Positions 48,776 to 59,227 of a stretch of DNA of 64,000 bases are shown in pieces. Source of the stretch: Magnolia sinica (taxonomy: Eukaryota; Streptophyta; Magnoliopsida; Magnoliales; Magnoliaceae); contig NC_080582.1 of NCBI RefSeq assembly GCF_029962835.1, positions 71,420,177 to 71,484,176 of the forward strand. Reading direction: 5' to 3'. Below the pieces are notes generated by a model that ran no database searches, was not told where the DNA came from, and saw nothing but the letters and a program-made list of their open reading frames with translations. The position numbers were made by a program, and so were the translations under genes. Every line of letters starts with the position of its first letter. Position 1 is the first letter of the stretch.

Positions 48776-49430
48776 AACGTTAATGCTGTGTTTTACACTA
48801 CGCAAACCGAGTCACGATTTCTGAGGGCATGCGCAGAGCATGGAACCTTTTCTATTCTTAAAAGAGTTAAAAAGAATTCGTCATAAAAAATAAAAAAACT
48901 GAAGCTTTGATTTTCTTTTGTTTTCCTTTTTTGTGTTTTTTTCAAGCTATCATTCATAATCTATCATGGGTCTAAAATTAATTGAGTTGAAAGGGTAAAA
49001 AGGGAATTAAAATTTAAATTTTAAAATTTTAAAAAGATAAAAAGAAAGAGGAGGCTCAGATTCGGATCCTTTCAGACATGCGTTTGGGTGCATACTCTGC
49101 CATGGCTGCATGTACTGGTTGCCTGAAATCACAAAGAAACAGACCCTCCAAACATGCCCAGCCATGAAATGCAGAGAAAATGCATTTTCCCAAAATCCTG
49201 ACTATCAAAAGAAAAATGGAGTATCATCACTGCCTCGTGTTGTTATGCATACAGGAGAAGAGATAGAGATAGAGAAAGAGAGAGAAGGGCTGTTTTGTAA
49301 TTTTACATTTCCATGGAAATCATCGGCTTCTGGTAGAGAGAAGGTACAACCCTCAGAAGCCTCCCCCCAATCACAGATCGCCTCATTTTTAAACTAACGA
49401 GAGTGACCTGAAAACATCCTATTTCCTTTG
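48776..49430. other. Intergenic, no supported gene
   Basis: Contains a 95-codon open frame at 49110-49397 with a GA-rich stretch (GAGATAGAGATAGAGAAAGA). It has no recognisable domain or homologue known to me, so I do not call it a gene. Confidence 0.4.
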
Positions 49431-49439
49431 GGTAAAGAC

Positions 49440-49983
49440 GAAATCGGATTGTGTACTGAGTTACTCAGTACGCTCTTATCGTACTGAGTAAACTCAGTTG
49501 GGCCTACTGCGAATGCATGTGATTTATCCACGCCGTCCATTCGTTTTTCTAGATTATTTTATGGGTTCAACCCAAAATTGATGCATATACAAAGCTCAAG
49601 TGAACCATACCAATGGAAAAAGTGGAGGTATTGATTTCAACTGTTGAAAAATTTCTAAGGCCCCAGTGATGTTTATTTGTCATCCAACCTGTTCATAAGA
49701 TCAGAAAGACATGGATGAAGGGAAAGGACAAATATCAGCTTGATCTAAAACTTCTGTTGTCCCCAAGAATTTTTCAACGGTAGATGTTCAATTCACACTG
49801 TTTCCGGTGGTGTGGTCCATTTGAGGTTTGGATACATTCCATTTTTAGAGTGTAACTTAAAATTATGTTTTAAAAGAGATGAACGGAGTGGATACAATGA
49901 ATGAATGACACTGGGGCCCAATGAATTTACTCAGCACGCTTACCGTACTGAGTTACTCAGTACTCAGTACGCAATCCGCTTCC
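49440..49983. mobile_element. MITE with GTACTGAGT terminal sub-repeats
   Basis: Inverted ends: GAAATCGGATTGTGTACTGA at the left, and GGAAGCGGATTGCGTACTGA as complement of the right. Each end carries two to four GTACTGAGT/ACTCAGTAC motifs. GGTAAAGACG occurs at 49431-49440 and 49984-49993 and gives a target duplication of 9-10 bp (one base overlaps the drawn left end). Internal sequence is of the common GTGATGTTTATTTGTCATCC group. Confidence 0.8.
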
Positions 49984-49993
49984 GGTAAAGACG

Positions 49994-50390
49994 CACAGAA
50001 AGGACGCTTGGTAAAAAGCGAGGCGTACAGTGGGAAAAATCGCGAGATAAAAACCCTGGAAACACCAATAAGTAAAAGGAGAATTTTTTTTTTCTTTTGT
50101 ACTCCGCAGAGTATGATGGATGATACACGAACGCTTAGAAATTGATTAGAAACGCGTGGACAAGAAACTCAAGTTAAGCTTATGTAAAACGTGAGCCCCA
50201 CTTCAGATGTATCAGCAAGCTTATTTGATTGTCCGATCATGGGATTATTTATTTATTTATTGGACGGTTAAAATTGAAAAATATCCAATAATCATATTTT
50301 AACAAGCAAGTGTCCATGAACAAGAGCTTAGGATTGTTCAGCAAATCTCATTTTGGGGCTGTGACCTAGTGACAGAGGGTTCCCAATTTA
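49994..50390. other. Intergenic, no gene
   Basis: No coding pattern seen. It ends in the 8-bp target duplication CCAATTTA (50383-50390). Confidence 0.45.
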
Positions 50391-50880
50391 AGGAAACGGA
50401 TTGGCTACTTCCCTGCCAATGGGTGGTCGGTGCTCTGTGGGACCCACCATGATGTATGCGTTTCATCCATGCCTTCTGTATATTTTTCTATATCATTTTA
50501 TGGTATAAGATAAAAAATTAGATATATCACAATCTCAAGTGGACCACATTACATGGAACAGTATTGAATGAAGGTCGACCATTGGGAGGCATAAAAGTTT
50601 TGGATCAAGCTGATCTTTGGTTTTTCCCTGTATGACCTAATAAACATATTGGATGTCAAATAAACAGTACAGTGGGCCTCAGGAGGATTTTAATGGTGGA
50701 TATCCAATCACTATTGTTTTCCCGTGGTGTGGTCCACTTGAGATTTATATCCCTCTCATTTTTGGGATCAAGCCCTAAAATTATCTTTAAAAATGGATGA
50801 AACACATACATCATGGCGGGCCCACAGAGCACCGAGCACCAGCCACCGGGCTGGTGGCGGGGAGTAGCCAATCCGTTTCC
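50391..50880. mobile_element. hAT-like MITE, GGAAACGGATT family (copy 3)
   Basis: 490 bp, with perfect inverted ends GGAAACGGATTGGCTAC / GTAGCCAATCCGTTTCC and an exact 8-bp target duplication CCAATTTA (50383-50390 and 50881-50888). This is the best-preserved copy and fixes the ends of the family. Confidence 0.88.
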
Positions 50881-50984
50881 CCAATTTAGTTGGTTTAATT
50901 CAAGCCAGAATGCCACATGTACAATATCTAGTGCCCGCGTATCAAGATCAATTGGCAAGCGAAGGTCATCGATCCAGGCCATTG

Positions 50985-51500
50985 TTCATGTCCTGGCCCC
51001 ACTTTTAGAGAAACTCATTTCGATGGACCACTCTTGTTATGCTTTTTTTCTTTTCTTTTCTTTTTTTTTTTTTAAAATTTTATATTAGGAATTTGATATT
51101 TTTAGTCATGCCTTAATTGCAGCCCTTCGTCCGTGAGGCTTCAAACAACTTCGCCGAGTGATCAAATTACCCTTGTAGGGTTAGAATAACAGTTCTTTAA
51201 TCGGTGGAAATATCAAATTCCTAATATTAAAAAAAAAATGAGGCCGATCCAAAATTTTAAATCAGTTTCTCTAAAACAGTTTCCTAAAAACATCAAAATG
51301 AGGACATCGAAATGAGTTTCTCTAAAACAGTTTCCACCTTGTAAGGCACTGTTTCCTTTGGTGTGGGTCATTCGAGTGTTAAATCGGCCTCATTTTTTGG
51401 GTCATGCCTCAAAATGTTACGTTAGAATAGATGGACGGCACAGATACATCATACATCAAGGTGGGGCCCATAAATTTAAACCAGTCCTTTTGGACCGGTT
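50985..51500. mobile_element. Worn composite MITE
   Basis: GAGAAACTCATTTCGATG (51008-51025) is inverted at 51305-51322. The 20-bp sequence GTTTCTCTAAAACAGTTTCC is repeated directly at 51265-51284 and 51316-51335. The right part is the GTGTGGGTCATTCGAGTGTT / AAGGTGGGGCCCA half of the local MITE group. A smaller inverted-repeat element sits inside it. Confidence 0.5.
51062..51239. mobile_element. Small stem-loop MITE
   Basis: AATATTAGGAATTTGATATT-type arms at about 51074-51101 and 51208-51232, with a T-run at the outer left and an A-run at the outer right. About 178 bp, nested in the worn composite above. Confidence 0.65.
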
Positions 51501-52405
51501 TTCCAACAGAAATACAAGTGAATTTTCAAAAGGGATGTAAGAGTAATCATTTCTTATGTACAGTGCATTTGGAAAATCAAACATGCGGCTCAATGCCTGG
51601 TCTAACCTGAGCCTGAAATCTACCTAACCTACCACAAGGCCCAAGCTGGAGCCTGAAAACATTAGTTGGGCCAAAATCACGCAATTTCATCAAATCCCTA
51701 TTTTACACATGATTTTACTCAACTCATCTATCAATCTTAAGTTGGGTTGGGTTGGGTTGACCGAAAGACTCAACTCGACTCAATGTTTAATAACTTAATT
51801 AGAAATTTAATTACACTGATGATGAGTACATGAAATAGAATGAATATAAATATTTGTAGATTTTAACATAAACCATTACTCGGTCAGCTAGTAAATGCAT
51901 GTGAACAAGTATATTGAAGTCGACCCAGGTTGGTTTGGGCTAAAATAACTAACCCCAAGCCTAGTTTCAAAATTGATTGAGCCACCCATGACAACGGAAG
52001 CACGGCCCTTGGACCAAGCTAATAGTTCCAAGCCTGTCCAAAGCTGGCCAGGTTGGGCAGCCCACCCGCCTCATTGCCACCCTACTCATAGGCGGGGGCA
52101 GCCGAGCCTAGCCCATGTCCCTACCATTTTGAGCCGAGGTTAACCATGGAGTGGATGGCTTGGATCCAGGCCTTAGTTTTTAATTTTGAATGGTTAGACA
52201 TTAGTTTTAATGCCGAATAGTTAGATGGACTCGATTGGTTTCACATCGGCGAGCTGATTACTTAGCTTGTGGGTCCATCCTAACTTATGGTCAAGCTTTC
52301 CCCCCTACCATTTTGGCCAATTTGCCTTGCTATTGGACCTCATTCCACCCCCAAGCTACCTCTCTGGAGTGCTACCACCCATCCACTATACATGTGGCAT
52401 ACATA
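51501..52405. other. Intergenic, repeat-like, no gene
   Basis: Contains GGGTTGGGTTGGGTTG near 51745 and CCCAAGCC-type stretches that resemble worn MITE interiors. No gene seen. Ends with CATACATA (52398-52405), the left target duplication of the next element. Confidence 0.4.
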
Positions 52406-53626
52406 TAGAGCTGGGCATCAAGTCGAGTTGGACCGAGTTAGGGCTGGCCCGACTCAATCTAGTTTTGAAATAGACCTGACCCAAACTCGACCTGACTTGG
52501 TACCGAGTCCAGTATGCCTGACCCTATCCAAGTATGGGTCTGGCTTGGACTAATCCGGACCGAGTCTAACCCGATCACGGGTACCAAATTAGGTTGAGTT
52601 GATTCGGGTCCAGCGGGTATCCACGGGTTGAAATCACAACTCAAAACCGAAGTGCACCTGCTGGAATTGTAGCCTCGCCATCAGCTACATGGCATCTTGA
52701 CGCAGGGATGAGCGTGATGAGGATAACTACTCTGAATCCACGGAGCTTCTCTGGACTCCTCACAGAGACTTCTCGAATCCACGAGGAAAGAAAGCAGAAA
52801 AATAGAAATAAATTCTAAGAAATTCGAAATTGATTAATTGATGACTAAAAACGAGTTCACAACCCTTTAAATAGGGGTAGCAAGCAATGAAAAAGAAATC
52901 AGAATCAAACTACAACTAAAACTCCTAAAATCCGCGACTTACTATAAATAATAAACTTACTATTTATAAACGATCGTGATGTCTACTAGTGCGCAAGGTT
53001 TTCGGCCAAAAATAGTAAATGTCCTATTTGGCTTCACCAAACCGTTCCCCTAATTATTCTAAGCTCTTTTCACGTTGGATGCAACTCCTAAAGCCCGACG
53101 GATGAAGAGTTTTAATCAAACTAAAACTTACTATTTATAGTTAAAACGAAATTAAAGCAGGGAAACGACCGTCGATCCAGGGGTTTTTCGCAATTCCGGG
53201 CTGCGCAACTCGGCATAGCTGGGTTGGTTGGCTAAAGTAGCTCGTTCTATCCCAAAATCATATATTTTACGTTAGGTAACTCATTCCGGATTGCGAGATA
53301 CGCCCGATCTAAGGTCCGACGGTCTGGATCACTTCTGTTGTCGACCGAGCCTTTTCTAATCCATCTTGGCCATGAAACTGTCCGCAACCCGCTCTACATC
53401 ACATCTCAATATGAAACATCAACTCTAGGTTTTTTTTAATATGTACATATGAGTTGGGTTTCGAATCGAGTCGAGTCAGTACCGAGTTGGATTTCGGGTC
53501 GAGTCGAATTACTGGATGACCCAAACTCGACTTAGTTTGAGTTTGGATTGGACGAAGTCTACTCGGTTCGGATCAACTCGAGTCTAACTGAGTCGGACGA
53601 GTCGAGTCATCCCGTGACCAACTCTA
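52406..53626. mobile_element. hAT-like MITE (TAGAG[CT]TGG ends) split by a solo LTR
   Basis: Ends TAGAGCTGGGCA / complement TAGAGTTGGTCA, and an interior of GACTCGAC / GGTCGAGTC-type repeats as in 26778-27219. Flanks CATACATA (52398-52405) and CATACATG (53627-53634) match at 7 of 8. A 704-bp solo LTR with its own target duplication interrupts it. Without that, the element is about 0.5 kb. Confidence 0.78.
52698..53401 (-). mobile_element. Solo LTR of a Ty3/gypsy family (minus strand)
   Basis: 704 bp with exact 5-bp target duplication CATCT at 52693-52697 and 53402-53406. On the minus strand it runs from TGATGTAGAGCGGGTTGCGG to CATCCCTGCGTCA. Same family as the solo LTR at 15699-16407. It is younger than the MITE it sits in. 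Confidence 0.9.
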
Positions 53627-53825
53627 CATACATGCATGTCAATTTGTACCTCCTAGAATTGTTGGCTGACGTGGATGAAGCTTTACCCAAGAATTTGGTG
53701 GGCCACCACCACATGGATGGGCCACAATGAAGAAGCAAAACAATTAGATTGTGCTCCTGTGGTAGCCATCCATTCAGCGGTTGATCAACTTAGAAAATAA
53801 ACAATAGCCAGCATTCAAAGAGAAA

Positions 53826-53939
53826 AACTCACGATCAGATGTATGAAGAGATTAGTTGATAAAACTAGATAACTCATGCTAAATTCTGAAAACATCATCC
53901 AAAATAACTCACACCATTATCCATGAGAGAGTATGAAAA

Positions 53940-54000
<61 letters not shown>

Positions 54001-54113
54001 TAAATAAATAAAAATCTTTCAAGCCAGCAGTCTCTACATCAACATGTTGTCAGGTTGTGTTGCCTGGCTTGCGCCGTGAGTCTATCCTACCAAATCAAGA
54101 GTCCAGAAACCAA
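53826..54113. repeat. NLR-flank block, copy 2
   Basis: GTATGAAGAGATTAGTTGAT, AACTCACACCATTATCCATG and CTCTACATCAACATGTTGTC match the block at 27856-28140. It is interrupted by a long (TA)n/(AATA)n run. Confidence 0.7.
53942..54014. repeat. (TA)n then (AATA)n microsatellite
   Basis: About 49 bp of TA followed by about 24 bp of AATA units, inside an NLR-flank block. The other copies of the block have only short A-rich sequence here. Confidence 0.95.
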
Positions 54114-55289
54114 AGTGATGTACTGCAATTTGCTTTTTCAAATCTATAGAAATCATGTAACTTGTTTTGAGTAGGTTTATGGTAGAGAATATGTAAAACT
54201 CATTTACAGTAGCTTCACTATATATAATTTGTAGAAATAAAAGAGAGATTTTATTTATAACTAAGAGATGAATCCTTCCATGAGGTAATAGAATTTGTAT
54301 TAATAAAAGCATGTGGACCATCTGCTAATTGGACCATTCTGGTTCTTGGGTCAGGGCACATTCGCGATGGCTGCACCTGATGGATGGCTTGATCTTGCAT
54401 ATGATTGCCATTAATTTATATGCATGTAGAACCTACCAAGCTTCTCCAAAGTGACATGCATTATGCTTGATGGTTAGAGGACTCAAAAAATATAAAATAA
54501 AATAATAATAATAATAATTTTTTATTTTTTATTTTTTAAAAAAGTGTAGAGGACGGTTAGGACAAAAGAATTGGATGATTGGTCCAAATAGATGAACTGT
54601 TTGGATAATGGGTTGCTGGCTCCCAATAGAAGGAGACTAGCAAACTTGTAAAGATATCGCTAGTGCAATCCAATTTGGAGGTCTTGAAAAGAAAAATATA
54701 TAGTATGGATTAACAGAGAAAAAAACAAGCCGAACATATTTTCTCTTCAATGTATTCTGCATAGGCAGTGAAAATTGCATGATAGTGTCATTAAAAACAA
54801 GATGCATGTGAAAAAGCAAACGATGACATAAAAGACTTGAAAGAAACCTAAATGGTATGAAGTAAACCCAAGAGAACATTAACAACAAGACCATCCACAA
54901 AAATCAAGCTATAGCAGCTTGACGACTCAAAGTGGATTGGATTGGAATACTACTAACAAGATAACACCTCCCCTTTTATAATAAAGCAGGGGATTGGAGA
55001 GGATATGAGAGGAGTTTGGATGTCAATCTCTCTCCCATATCTCAATCCCTTTTGAAATTAAAATTAAAATTTACATTTTGAAAGAACTTTGAAAGAGGGA
55101 TATCAGAGGGAAAAATATGGGACACAAGTGCGCCCCATGGGCCCATATTCAACACTAGTCATCCATTTATTGGGATAAAGAAAGCTTCGTCAACTCAGAA
55201 GAAGCAATGGCCAGCATTCAAGGGGCAAAACTCACAACAATCAGATGGACGCCTGTCTATGAACTCACAACAATATAATGAACTTTCAA
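54114..55289. repeat. Partial, rearranged NLR-flank sequence
   Basis: 54300-54460 matches 28620-28760 (GACCATTCTGGTTCTTGGGT, GATGGATGGCTTGATCTTGC). 54610-54900 is a worn match to 29050-29250. No gene seen; the T-run and ATA-rich stretch at 54490-54545 are simple sequence. Confidence 0.55.
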
Positions 55290-55566
55290 CTACAGAGGTT
55301 GTAAGTCATCATCGCTCGATTCAACCACCATATAACACACCATAGTATGAAGAGATTGGTAGATAAAACTACAGATCTCATGCAAAATTCTGAAAACATC
55401 ATCCAAATAACTCACATCATTATCCATGACAGAGTATGAAAACCATAAAAAGGATATTAACTTTCAAGCCATCAGTCTCTACATCAGCATGTTGTCTGAT
55501 CATGCCACCTCGCATGCACTGTAATACCGTCTCCTACCAAAGTAAGAGCCTACAAATTAAAACAGA
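55290..55566. repeat. NLR-flank block, copy 3
   Basis: ACTACAGAGGTTGTAAGTCA through GTAAGAGCCTACAAATTAAA, collinear with 27856-28140. Confidence 0.75.
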
Positions 55567-55779
55567 GGTTAAATTTTGATAATGAGGTACTGCAATCTAC
55601 TTTTTCAAATCTAAGCAAGTGGTGAAAGCGTATTTAGACTAAAATCATTGAATAAAAATAAATACCAAAATCAATTGAAGCGAAATAGAAAGAAAAATGA
55701 AAAAGATTGATACCATGAGTTATTAATGCAAAATAAATAGTTTTTGCATTGCATTAATCTAGCTTGTATTCTGTAATAC

Positions 55780-55838
55780 CTGATCCATGGGTGCACCCTA
55801 CATCTAGACGTAATTGGCAGAGCCGGGGAATTTCGGGT
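55780..55838 (-). other. Conserved 60-bp block (copy 2)
   Basis: Matches 28380-28440 and 58043-58103 but has a one-base deletion relative to them, so it could not share their reading frame. Confidence 0.35.
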
Positions 55839-56117
55839 ATACATATCTCACTTGTTTGATTCGGTGAGCATTTTCAATTTTTGATCCATTTTTTGTTGTA
55901 AATCATGTTAAATAAGTGTTAAATGATATCACAATCCATGATTCTTCATGTTTTGCATGAAAAATCATGGATTTGGAGCTTTGATTTCAAGATTTGAGAG
56001 ATTGGCCGAGTTGTGGAAAATTGGAAAAGAAAAAAAATACAAAAAACTATTTCTTGCAAATCGATCGCAATCTTTGTGCCCAAACACAAAATCAAACATG
56101 TATATAACCTAATTAGG

Positions 56118-56799
56118 AGCATCCTCAGTTTGTACGTTCTATGTTGATCTTGTGAAGGCCGGAAAGTCTAATCTCAATGTTCCCACTTTGGAGATATGGA
56201 AGTATGGGACCCCTCCTAAAGCAACGGCTTTTCAGGTGGTTAGCAGTTTGAGAATTCTCACTATTGATAATCTCCAAAAACATGGTATGATCCTCCCAAA
56301 TGTTTGCCTCTTGTGCTACAAGCAGGCAGAATCTATTGACAACCTTTTCCTCCACTGTGCATTCTCATCAGGCATTTGGAATGGGGTGCTCTCCCTTGCG
56401 TTGATTCATTGGGTCATGCCACGGTCCATTAAAGAGCTTTTTTCTGGTGTGGCACGCTGGGAATGGGGGAAATGTTGGGAGAAGGAAGTGGCAGGTAGCT
56501 TTGCTTGTGGTGCTCTTGTCAATCTAGGCTGAAAGGGTCGATGCTTCCGCAACAAGAGAAGTTCCAAAGTGAGCGTTTATTTGAGGATTACTCAATTTCT
56601 GCGGGATTGGGCTCCTTGGATTTTTTTATTTTTATTTTTTAAATCCCCAGTGGTGGCACTGGTTTGTTGTTGTATCCTTAATTCTCTTGGGCTTCTTTAG
56701 TTTTTTTATGTTTCTTTCTTTTTCGTTTTCTGTTATGCTGGGTGTGTCCCTCTTTTGTTATGTTTTTTCTTCAATAAAATATCATCTTTCAAAAAAAAA
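56118..56799 (+). mobile_element. 5'-truncated L1-type LINE with zf-RVT domain
   Basis: 56152-56532 encodes the C-terminal zinc-binding region (zf-RVT) of a plant L1 non-LTR retrotransposon polyprotein. The family pattern PPKATAFQ, RILTIDNLQKHGMILPN, CLLCYKQAESIDNLFLHC and IWNGVLSL is clear, with Cys-x2-Cys followed by the His/Cys pair. The frame stops at 56532, and a T-rich 3' UTR leads to TTCAATAAAATATC and a short A-run at about 56789-56799, which marks the 3' end. The reverse-transcriptase and endonuclease parts are missing, as is usual for LINE copies that stop early during target-primed reverse transcription. The left boundary is approximate. The conserved Trp usual after AFQ/AFF is replaced by Val. 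It interrupts a copy of the NLR-flank sequence. Confidence 0.82.
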
Positions 56800-57532
56800 T
56801 GTTAAAAAAAATTCAACATTTCAATCAGTGGTCAATTCACCCCCATTTTAGAATATTCAAGTGTTTGATGAAATCATCATCACATACACTCTAATTTTTG
56901 GGATTTGGAAGAGGATGTGTAGATTTATAGAAAATTGAAGGAAAAAAAAAATTGAAATTTCCTCAAATTTTCTCAAATCGAAGAGGATGAATAGAGTATC
57001 TTCACTAGTATCATTCTACTAAGACCTAGGCATATTATTGTTAGTTTGTGGAACAACAATACTATGCCCAGCCCTATTAAGATGAATATGATAATTTTGA
57101 GCCACCACGCAGCTTAATGTGGGTCAAAACCACAACCACACACATTATTCATAGGTATATTTCTAGTTTTCTACTTTTTCTCTTGCTTTTGAATGCATTG
57201 CTTGTGTTTTTTCATTTATGTTTTTCCATACATGTCATCTTACAAAGGAAACCTAGTATATGAATTTTTATTTTATTTTTTTATTTTTATTTTTATTTTT
57301 TTATTTTTTTAATGGTGTTTTGATTTCTAAGTATGCATTTATGTCTTTTTTAACAATACCTGAAGTTTCATTGAAAATTTTGGTCAATTTCCCCATGTTT
57401 TCCAACAACAACGATATATTATACGATACAACCAATATATCTCATGCGATAATTGATATGTATTTGTATCCCAAGGGTGCGCAATAATGATATGAAAAAC
57501 ATTGCTCACAACAATTTGATGAATAAGACTGA
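56800..57532. other. Intergenic, no gene
   Basis: AT-rich, with a T-rich low-complexity stretch at 57268-57312. No gene seen. Confidence 0.4.
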
Positions 57533-57830
57533 AATCACAATCTAGAACTACAGAGGATGTAAGTCAACATCGTTCAATTCAAACACAATAAACACACTAG
57601 TGTATGAAGAGATTGGTAGATAAAACTACACACCTCGTGCTAAATTCCAAAACACCATCCAAATAACTCACACCATTATCCATGATAGCATATGAAAACC
57701 ATAAAAAGGAAATGAACTTTCAAGCCAACAGTCTCTACATCAACATGTTGTTTGGTGGTGTTGCCTCGCATGCGCCTTAAGACTCTATCCTACCAAAGCA
57801 TGAGTCCTATAAATCAAAACAAGGATTAAA
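57533..57830. repeat. NLR-flank block, copy 4
   Basis: AACTACAGAGGATGTAAGTC through ATGAGTCCTATAAATCAAAA. Followed in the same order as at 28140-28690 by the 60-bp conserved block (58043) and the GGGTCAGGGC stretch (58350). Confidence 0.75.
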
Positions 57831-58042
57831 ATTTGATAATGGCGTACTGCAATTTGCTTTTTCAAATCTACACAAGTGGTTGAAGCATATTTACATTAAA
57901 CTTATTCCATAAAAATAAATACCAAATTCAGTTGATGAATCAAAATAGAAAAGGAAAATGAAAAAGATTGATTCCATGAGTTATTAATGCAAAATAAATA
58001 GTTTGAGCTGCATTACATTAATGTCTCTTGCATTTTGTCTTA

Positions 58043-58103
58043 CCTGATCCATGGGTACTCCCTACATCTAGACGTAATTGGCGGAGCCTGGGGAATTTCA
58101 GGT
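58043..58103 (-). other. Conserved 60-bp block (copy 3)
   Basis: On the minus strand reads LKFPRLRQLRLDVGSTHGS followed by the consensus splice donor AG|GTAAGA. See 28380-28440. Confidence 0.35.
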
Positions 58104-58429
58104 ATAGATATTATGTAACTCAATTTGAGTAGGATTAGGATAAGGCATACATAAAACTTCATTTAGCAGTGGCTATTTATTGTACAACAGAACTTGCACA
58201 AATACACTACATTAATTGTAGAAATAAAAGAGAGATTTATTTAAAACTAAGAAATCCTTTCATAAGCTATAAAATTTGTATTGATAAAATCTCATAAGCA
58301 GCTCCAATGCATGCATTTGGGCTGCCTGCCTATTGGTCCATTCTAATTCATGGGTCAGGGCAAATTCACAATGGCTCCACCTGATGGATGGATTTTCTCT
58401 TTTTCTTTTTCTTTTTTTGCTACTGAAAT

Positions 58430-58690
58430 CACAATCTACAACTACAGAGGATGTAAGTCATCATTAGTGGATTCAACCACCATAAAACAAATCAGTGTAT
58501 GAAGAGATTGGTAGATAAAACTACAGATCTCATGCTAATGTTTGAAAACATCATCCAAATAACTCGCACCATTGTCCATGACAGAGTATGAAAACCATAA
58601 AAAGAAATGAACTTTCAAGCCAACAGTCCCTACATCAACCAGTTGCTTGGTCATGTCGCCTCGCATACGCCATAAGACTCTCCTGCTTTT
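58430..58690. repeat. NLR-flank block, copy 5, joined to an NLR tail
   Basis: Fifth copy of the block. At about 58690 it passes directly into sequence matching the 3' end of the NLR genes, leaving out the roughly 2.5 kb that separates them at NLR1. Confidence 0.7.
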
Positions 58691-58737
58691 GTCAAGATGC
58701 TGAATTTGACCTTCCATGTGTTTTCACACAAAACAAG

Positions 58738-59046
58738 CAACTAAACTCACCCCTTTTATTTCGATGGAGGGTATATGTTGAATCTTATGCCAATCCTCTC
58801 CACCGTTTTCCTGCATTCTGGCTTTTAATTAACTGGGCAGGTATAGCACCTCTAATTTCTTGAGGGTAGTCACATGTTGCAGTCCTTCTGGAAGCATCTT
58901 TAATTGAGAGCATTCCCAAATCAGCAAATGTAAAAGATTCAGCATTGCTCCTTCCTCCACTTTCCACTCTTCTAATTTAGGTAACCCTAAAACCTGTAAG
59001 GATTCAAGTTGAGGACACCCTTGTGCAGATCAGACCATTTCCGCTT
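58738..59046 (-). pseudogene. NLR3: tail fragment of an NLR gene
   Basis: Minus-strand match to the last roughly 100 codons of NLR1 (30740-31030). It includes an ENGGEDWHKIQHIPSIEIK-like end and the LRR segment over GLQHVTTLKKLE / LLHLLIWECSQLKMLPEG. The frame is broken by stops (for example TTAATTAACTGG at about 58827 on the plus strand) and indels. Everything upstream (CC, NB-ARC, most LRRs) is absent. With block copy 5 it forms a 657-bp segment bounded by the 16-bp direct repeat TCCACCTGATGGATGG (58376-58391 and 59047-59062), so it was inserted or duplicated into the flank as one piece. Confidence 0.8.
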
Positions 59047-59227
59047 TCCACCTGATGGATGGCTTGATCTTGCACATGAGTACCATATTGCACATGAGTA
59101 CCATATAGGCATGTAGAATCAACCAACCTCCACCGTGACGTCTATCATGATCAAAAGTTAGAATGGATCGCTTGGGCAATACAGTATTTGGTGTGCCAAA
59201 CTGTTAAAACTATTTGACAGATTTGTA

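Noticed and set aside
48760-48830. CACTACAACAACG resembling the CACTA transposon terminus
   Set aside because: No matching inverted end and no 3-bp target duplication found.
49110-49397. A 95-codon open frame in the MITE-rich region
   Set aside because: No recognisable domain; length is expected by chance in GA-rich sequence.
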